Assembly: GCA_963784995.1 (NCBI GenBank)
Contig: CAWATZ010000012.1
Coordinates: 532,162 to 596,161 of the forward strand
DNA length: 64,000 bases
Direction: 5' to 3'
Source of the DNA: CAWATZ01 sp963784995
GTDB taxonomy: Bacteria > Planctomycetota > Planctomycetia > Gemmatales > Gemmataceae
Below the pieces are notes generated by a model. It was not told where the DNA came from and made no database searches. It saw only the letters and a program-made list of their open reading frames with translations. Each line of letters begins with the position of its first letter. Position 1 is the stretch's first letter. The translations under genes were made by a program, and so were the position numbers. Positions 60,345-64,000 of the stretch are shown in pieces.

Positions 60345-61891
60345 CTATCTCCGCAAGGATGTTTCAGGACCAACTGCATTGCTTGCTTGTGCGATGGAAA
60401 AAAGACCGAGGCCGAAGTGGCAGGAGTGTCCAACAGCGATAGGCCCCTTGACCGGATTCTCAAATCGAAGTCGAAAGAAGTAACCCGGCCGCATGCGAGT
60501 TCTTAGTTGTCGAAAACGGCGTTCTTGCACCGTTTGATGAGTCGTCACCCAGGTAGGTTCTCTTTGAAGCAGCTCAACATTCGCTACTGGTAATCCGCAC
60601 TTTTTCAAGAGTTTGCTCAGGCAAGCAGCTGGTGTTTCTCCCTTGCGAATCGTGCCGTTTGGTCGAAATCGTTCAGGGCCACTTGGAAGAACAAATGGCG
60701 TAGCGGCTTCCCAGATATTCCCATAGGACTGATACTCGTCCGGCAAAGAGACGGAGAGTGGAAGAGGAACAAGGCGCACCTCCAGTCAACGGTATGCCTT
60801 TCCCACACAAATGGTTTCTCAGTCGCCACCAAGAAGGCGTCGATCTCATCATCTGTGAAAGGGGATTCTCTCCAAGAGATTAAACGTGTCGGGTGGCCCT
60901 CGGAGTCAGGAATGAGGGCGAAAAATGTGGTTGTTCGGCCATCTACCCGATTTCCGGAACTATCTAGCCCACGGATCAAGGAAAGGGCATCGCGCTCCGC
61001 GCCGGTCAATTCCCCGTACAGATGAGTCCGCCACAGGCTGACTTGCAGACACCGCTGCCGAATGACTGCCTCACGGAACCGCTCAGTCAAATTCACCCAG
61101 TGGGCATCCGACGGGTAGACCCTCCCCCCGACGGCGAACTGGAGAGCCCGAACGGCAGGCGGATGTCGTCGTCGAGCAACAGGCGTTGGCATGGCGGGCT
61201 TCCTGGGAGGAATCGTCGCATAGTACCATGCCGTGCCGGGTGGTATCCGACGCTGCCTGAGCAAGTCACTGTCGGTGACGGCGAACAGCGATTCCAGATT
61301 GAGTTCGCCTCCTGGGATCGCGACAAGGACGGGTTGACCAGCACCGGATGATCGCTCCAGCCGACAGTTTGGAGTCATTGCCCCCTCATCGAAGATGCGA
61401 AACCGGCAGTAGCTTTCTGCCCGCCCGAAGTAGAGGAGCCTCCGGAGTAACTGAGACAACAGTTTCGCTTCCTGAGGCCTCGAGATCGGTAGCCTCCCAG
61501 AACCAGTAGATGGGATCACCGGGTGGTACGACCCGGTAGTGGTCTTGGACGAGTGTAGTCCCAGGCCGCTTGTAGCCGGGATTTTTCTTCTGGGCATCCG
61601 ACCAGCCGACCCCGGTAGGCTGGTACTGCTTAATGGCAATACCCCGCCAAGTTGCATCCGGCAACCTCAAACTCGGCAAATCGCGGGCGAGCTTGGAGAG
61701 CAGCATATCACGCAGTGCGATATTACCATCTCCGGTTTCCCGACTGTATTGAAACCACCGTGCGGCGAGGGCGCGCGGAGTCGCCAGGGCGACGGCGGCC
61801 ACTCGCCGTAGGGGTCTTCAAACGGGTTCTGGTTCCAACGGGTTGCGTGGAATCGCTCCGAGTGGAAGGACTGTTCGAGGATCAGGGGCAT
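60345..61891 (-). CDS. csb2: CRISPR-associated Csb2 family, copy B, about three frameshifts
   Basis: A second, clearly diverged Csb2. The start (ATG 61891) gives ILEQSFHSERFHATRWNQ and GEWPPSPWRL. Other frames then supply ALAARWFQYSRETGDG, LLRRLLYFGRAESYCRFRI, WVNLTERFREAVIRQR, LISWRESPFTDDEIDAFLVA and finally GPIAVGHSCHFGLGLF, in family order. Breaks are near 61772, 61455 and 60780. The product would be about 515 aa. The csb1 stop (61893-61895) lies one base before this start, so the genes are tightly coupled. Confidence 0.8.
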
Positions 61892-61892
61892 G

Positions 61893-63077
61893 TTACTCCT
61901 CGCTCTCGCTTTGTTCATCCTCTTCATCCTTGGTGTCGTCGGTACCCACTCCTGAAGCGTCCTTGCCGGGCTTGAAGAGTTCGTTGTAGGGGTAATAGGT
62001 GCGGGTGATCGGTTCGCCGGGAAACACGGCAGCAGTGATCGCGGAGCGAATGTCGATGACCGGCAGTTCGAGGAGAGCGGTCCATCGCCCTCCTTCTCGT
62101 CGTCGGTCGTGATCGAGAGTTTCTGCATCCGGAGCTTGCAACCCGACCTGTAGGAGAAGGTAGTGCAAAGCAACTCCCGGATTTTCCAGAGGGCGAAAGC
62201 AAGCAGGAACTCCTTCTGTTGGTGGGTGAGTCCAAGCTGCTTGCCCCCATTACTGACCTCCCGTCCATAGGAGCGGAGCAGAGCTAGGTCGATGATGAAA
62301 CTCGGCTTGATCTCCCGTGCCGTTTCCTCGTCCACAGCGAAAATTGGTTGGCCGGAAGTGTCTTTTGGATCGGTCGAACTTCACGCCGGACCGACCGACA
62401 CGAGCTGCCCCGATTGCTTCCAGATGAGCGGTCAGAACTCGGCTGATCTTGATTTGCTCCTTCGCGAACAGAACGCCATGAACCAAAGAATTGGGTCATA
62501 CTTCAATAAGGTCCGGTAGATCGACCACCATGCTTCAGGAGGGATGAAGTAGGTCTTGTCCTTCTTCACTTCGATGATCTGGAATTCCCTGCGGAGAATA
62601 TCCCGGAAGTTCGTCTCCTCGGGCGTGTTCCGTTCTCAGTTGCCATGCGTCGAGGAAGTAGTCAGAGGCGATTCGGTGCCCTTCGGTAAGGCTCGTCGTG
62701 ACCACCCGATAGCGAGGGTGGTCTTTCTTCAGGGTGACGCTTCCGCCATTGATGGTCGGGTTCCGATGAGTCACACACTTGAGATAGGGAAGGCCCATCA
62801 AGTCCGGATGCCAGTTCGGGTCGTTCTCTCCAGCCAAGCACACCTGTTCGAGATGGTTGGCCATGCTTGCTGGACTATCCACGATGCAAACCTTCTCGGA
62901 CCGCCCACCAAACGCGGGGCATCGTAGATGACATGGCCGACCTCGGGAAAGCCTGCTGGTTGAAATCGGTCAAGGCAGGCAGCGACGCCCATCTGGGCCT
63001 TGATAATCAGGCGCACCGGGCCGCTGGGGTAGGTTATGCTTCGTCGAAAAGTCAAAGGCTTGCACGGCTGTGGCCAT
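61893..63077 (-). CDS. csb1: CRISPR-associated Csb1 (Cas7 type, GSU0053 family), about six frameshifts
   Basis: Csb1 is the Cas7 backbone subunit that coats crRNA in type I-G. From an ATG at 63077 the pieces in order are ATAVQAFDFS, GPVRLIIKAQMGVAACLDRF, EKVCIVDSPASMANHLEQVC, TINGGSVTLKKDHPRYRVV, TPEETNFRDILRREFQIIEV, LVHGVLFAKEQIKISRVLTA, DEETAREIKPSFIIDLALLR and PVIDIRSAITAAVFPGEPIT. They lie in changing frames; breaks are near 63040, 62915, 62635, 62490, 62365 and 62085. Two are one-base changes in A-runs (62490, 62365). The C-terminus is very acidic (DDTKDEEDEQSESEE). Confidence 0.8.
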
Positions 63078-63101
63078 GTGCGGAAATTCCTTACTTCGGG
63101 T

Positions 63102-64000
63102 TCACTTTTCCGGGAACGAGCCAGCGGCTACGGTCCCGTCGAATGTCGTCATCTCTGAGCGGGACAAGGAGGCTGCCGTCAGTCTCGTCGGAAGATCGTC
63201 GTCGAATGAACGACCGCTTGGCACGTTCACGACGGAATGGCCGGCGGCCTGGTAGTAGCCCTTGGCCGCCTCGATCGTCTCCTCCAGGTTCCCGAATTGG
63301 ATCAAGTTCAGGATGCGTCGAGCCAAAGTGGGTTTCGGTTCGTTCGAGAGCCAGTCGGGGAAGAGCCGCTTCGGGTTTTCATGAAAGATTGGCCGGAACA
63401 GACCCAAGAGGAGCAATTCGCCTGCGAACGGGAGACTATCGCTCTGGACTTTGGGTCTCGTGGCCTTCCAGTCAACCCGGCTGAGGCAAGAACCCACTCG
63501 GCAACTTGATCGAGGTTCAGGTCGCTCCCGCTCAGCAGCCGTGCCACCGTCTCGAAAGGTGCCACGCATGTGCCCTTCAAAGGCAGAGGCTTCCCGGGTT
63601 CCGCGTCGAGCAGGCGGCGGGATAACAACTGCCCGAACACTCGGAGCGGTTTCCCGTCCGTTCAACGACTCGCGGGGGTCGATCCCCCCGCACAAAGGTC
63701 GGCTTCCTCCAGTGATCGAGTTCGATGCCGAAGAGATTCGACAGGAGCGGGTAGGCGGTCCCGCCCCCTATCGACGCGATTGCCCGAGCCAGTATGACCT
63801 AGTCGGGGCAGCGAAGACACTGGGACAGGCTTGAGCGAACCAGTCCGGGTGAAGCCACGGTAACGGGGGGAGCTTCTCACGGAACGATTTATTCCGGTCG
63901 ATTCGGGCTTGCTGCCGGCTCAGGAGCAGCAACAGGTGCTGCCACCGCTCCGCCTCGTCCGGAGCTTCGCTGATCCGAATGATGGCCGCTTCAACCGGCC
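63102..64000 (-). CDS. csx17: CRISPR-associated Csx17 (Cas8-type, I-G), partial, several frameshifts
   Basis: The C-terminal part of the large subunit. Pieces in order from the right edge: ISEAPDEAERWQHLLLLLSR, LPPLPWLHPDWFAQAC, ARAIASIGGGTAYPLLSNLF, FGQLLSRRLLDAEPGKPLPL, APFETVARLLSGSDLNLDQV, LLLLGLFRPIFHENPKRLFP and ETIEAAKGYYQAAGHSVVNV. The PLPWL-P-W, LSRRLLDA and ARLLSG-D-LD patterns and the position before csb1 fit Csx17. At least three single-base breaks occur (near 63810, 63640, 63480). The stop at 63102 is 25 bp before the csb1 start. Assignment rests on patterns and context. Confidence 0.65.

Overview
The window is GC-rich, densely coded DNA from a planctomycete, most likely of the Gemmata type (Gemmataceae). 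This is inferred from gene content: a DUF1559 prepilin-like protein, DUF1080 and Tat-exported sugar isomerase/epimerases, Uma2, MoxR with a giant VWA protein, FHA/kinase proteins, DUF3467, and large perfect palindromes between genes. No rRNA or tRNA gene was recognised.

Layout. 1-7.9 kb: ftsK (minus, runs off the left end), trmL, small unknown proteins, a Uma2 nuclease/membrane protein pair, apt, and hisI-hisG. 8-17 kb: recQ, a zinc-ribbon membrane protein, three sugar isomerase/epimerase-like TIM barrels, a lipoprotein papain-fold enzyme, a double DUF1080 protein and a DUF1805 protein. 17-25 kb: dnaK, a thioredoxin-like/PDZ protein, a SulP transporter, a fatty-acid-hydroxylase-type membrane protein and zinc-ribbon membrane proteins. 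25-35 kb: a tandem DUF3467 protein, a STAND NTPase with a HEPN-like R-X4-H motif, larC, alaS, a DUF1559 protein, a lipoprotein, a YqeY protein and a methyltransferase. 35-48 kb: leuS, a glycosyltransferase-type membrane protein, moxR plus a 1343-aa VWA protein, an NHL-repeat lipoprotein and a tandem-FHA pseudokinase. 48-56 kb: an SMP-30 protein, then a VWA / PP2C / kinase triad (TerY-P type) whose kinase is fused to a membrane segment, Ig-like repeats and an alpha/beta-hydrolase fold.

56.4-64 kb is a type I-G (formerly I-U) CRISPR-Cas locus: a 28-repeat array, then on the minus strand two different csb2 genes, csb1 and the 3' part of csx17, which runs off the right end. Adaptation genes and cas3 are not in the window. 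The operon points at the array and the array appears to be read on the same strand, with its old end at 56.4 kb.

Two general properties matter. Many genes carry single-base frameshifts between well-conserved segments, sometimes in compensating pairs; this is rare over the first 56 kb and very dense in the cas genes. Also, at least a dozen long inverted repeats lie at gene ends, and three more sit in frame inside the triad kinase gene.
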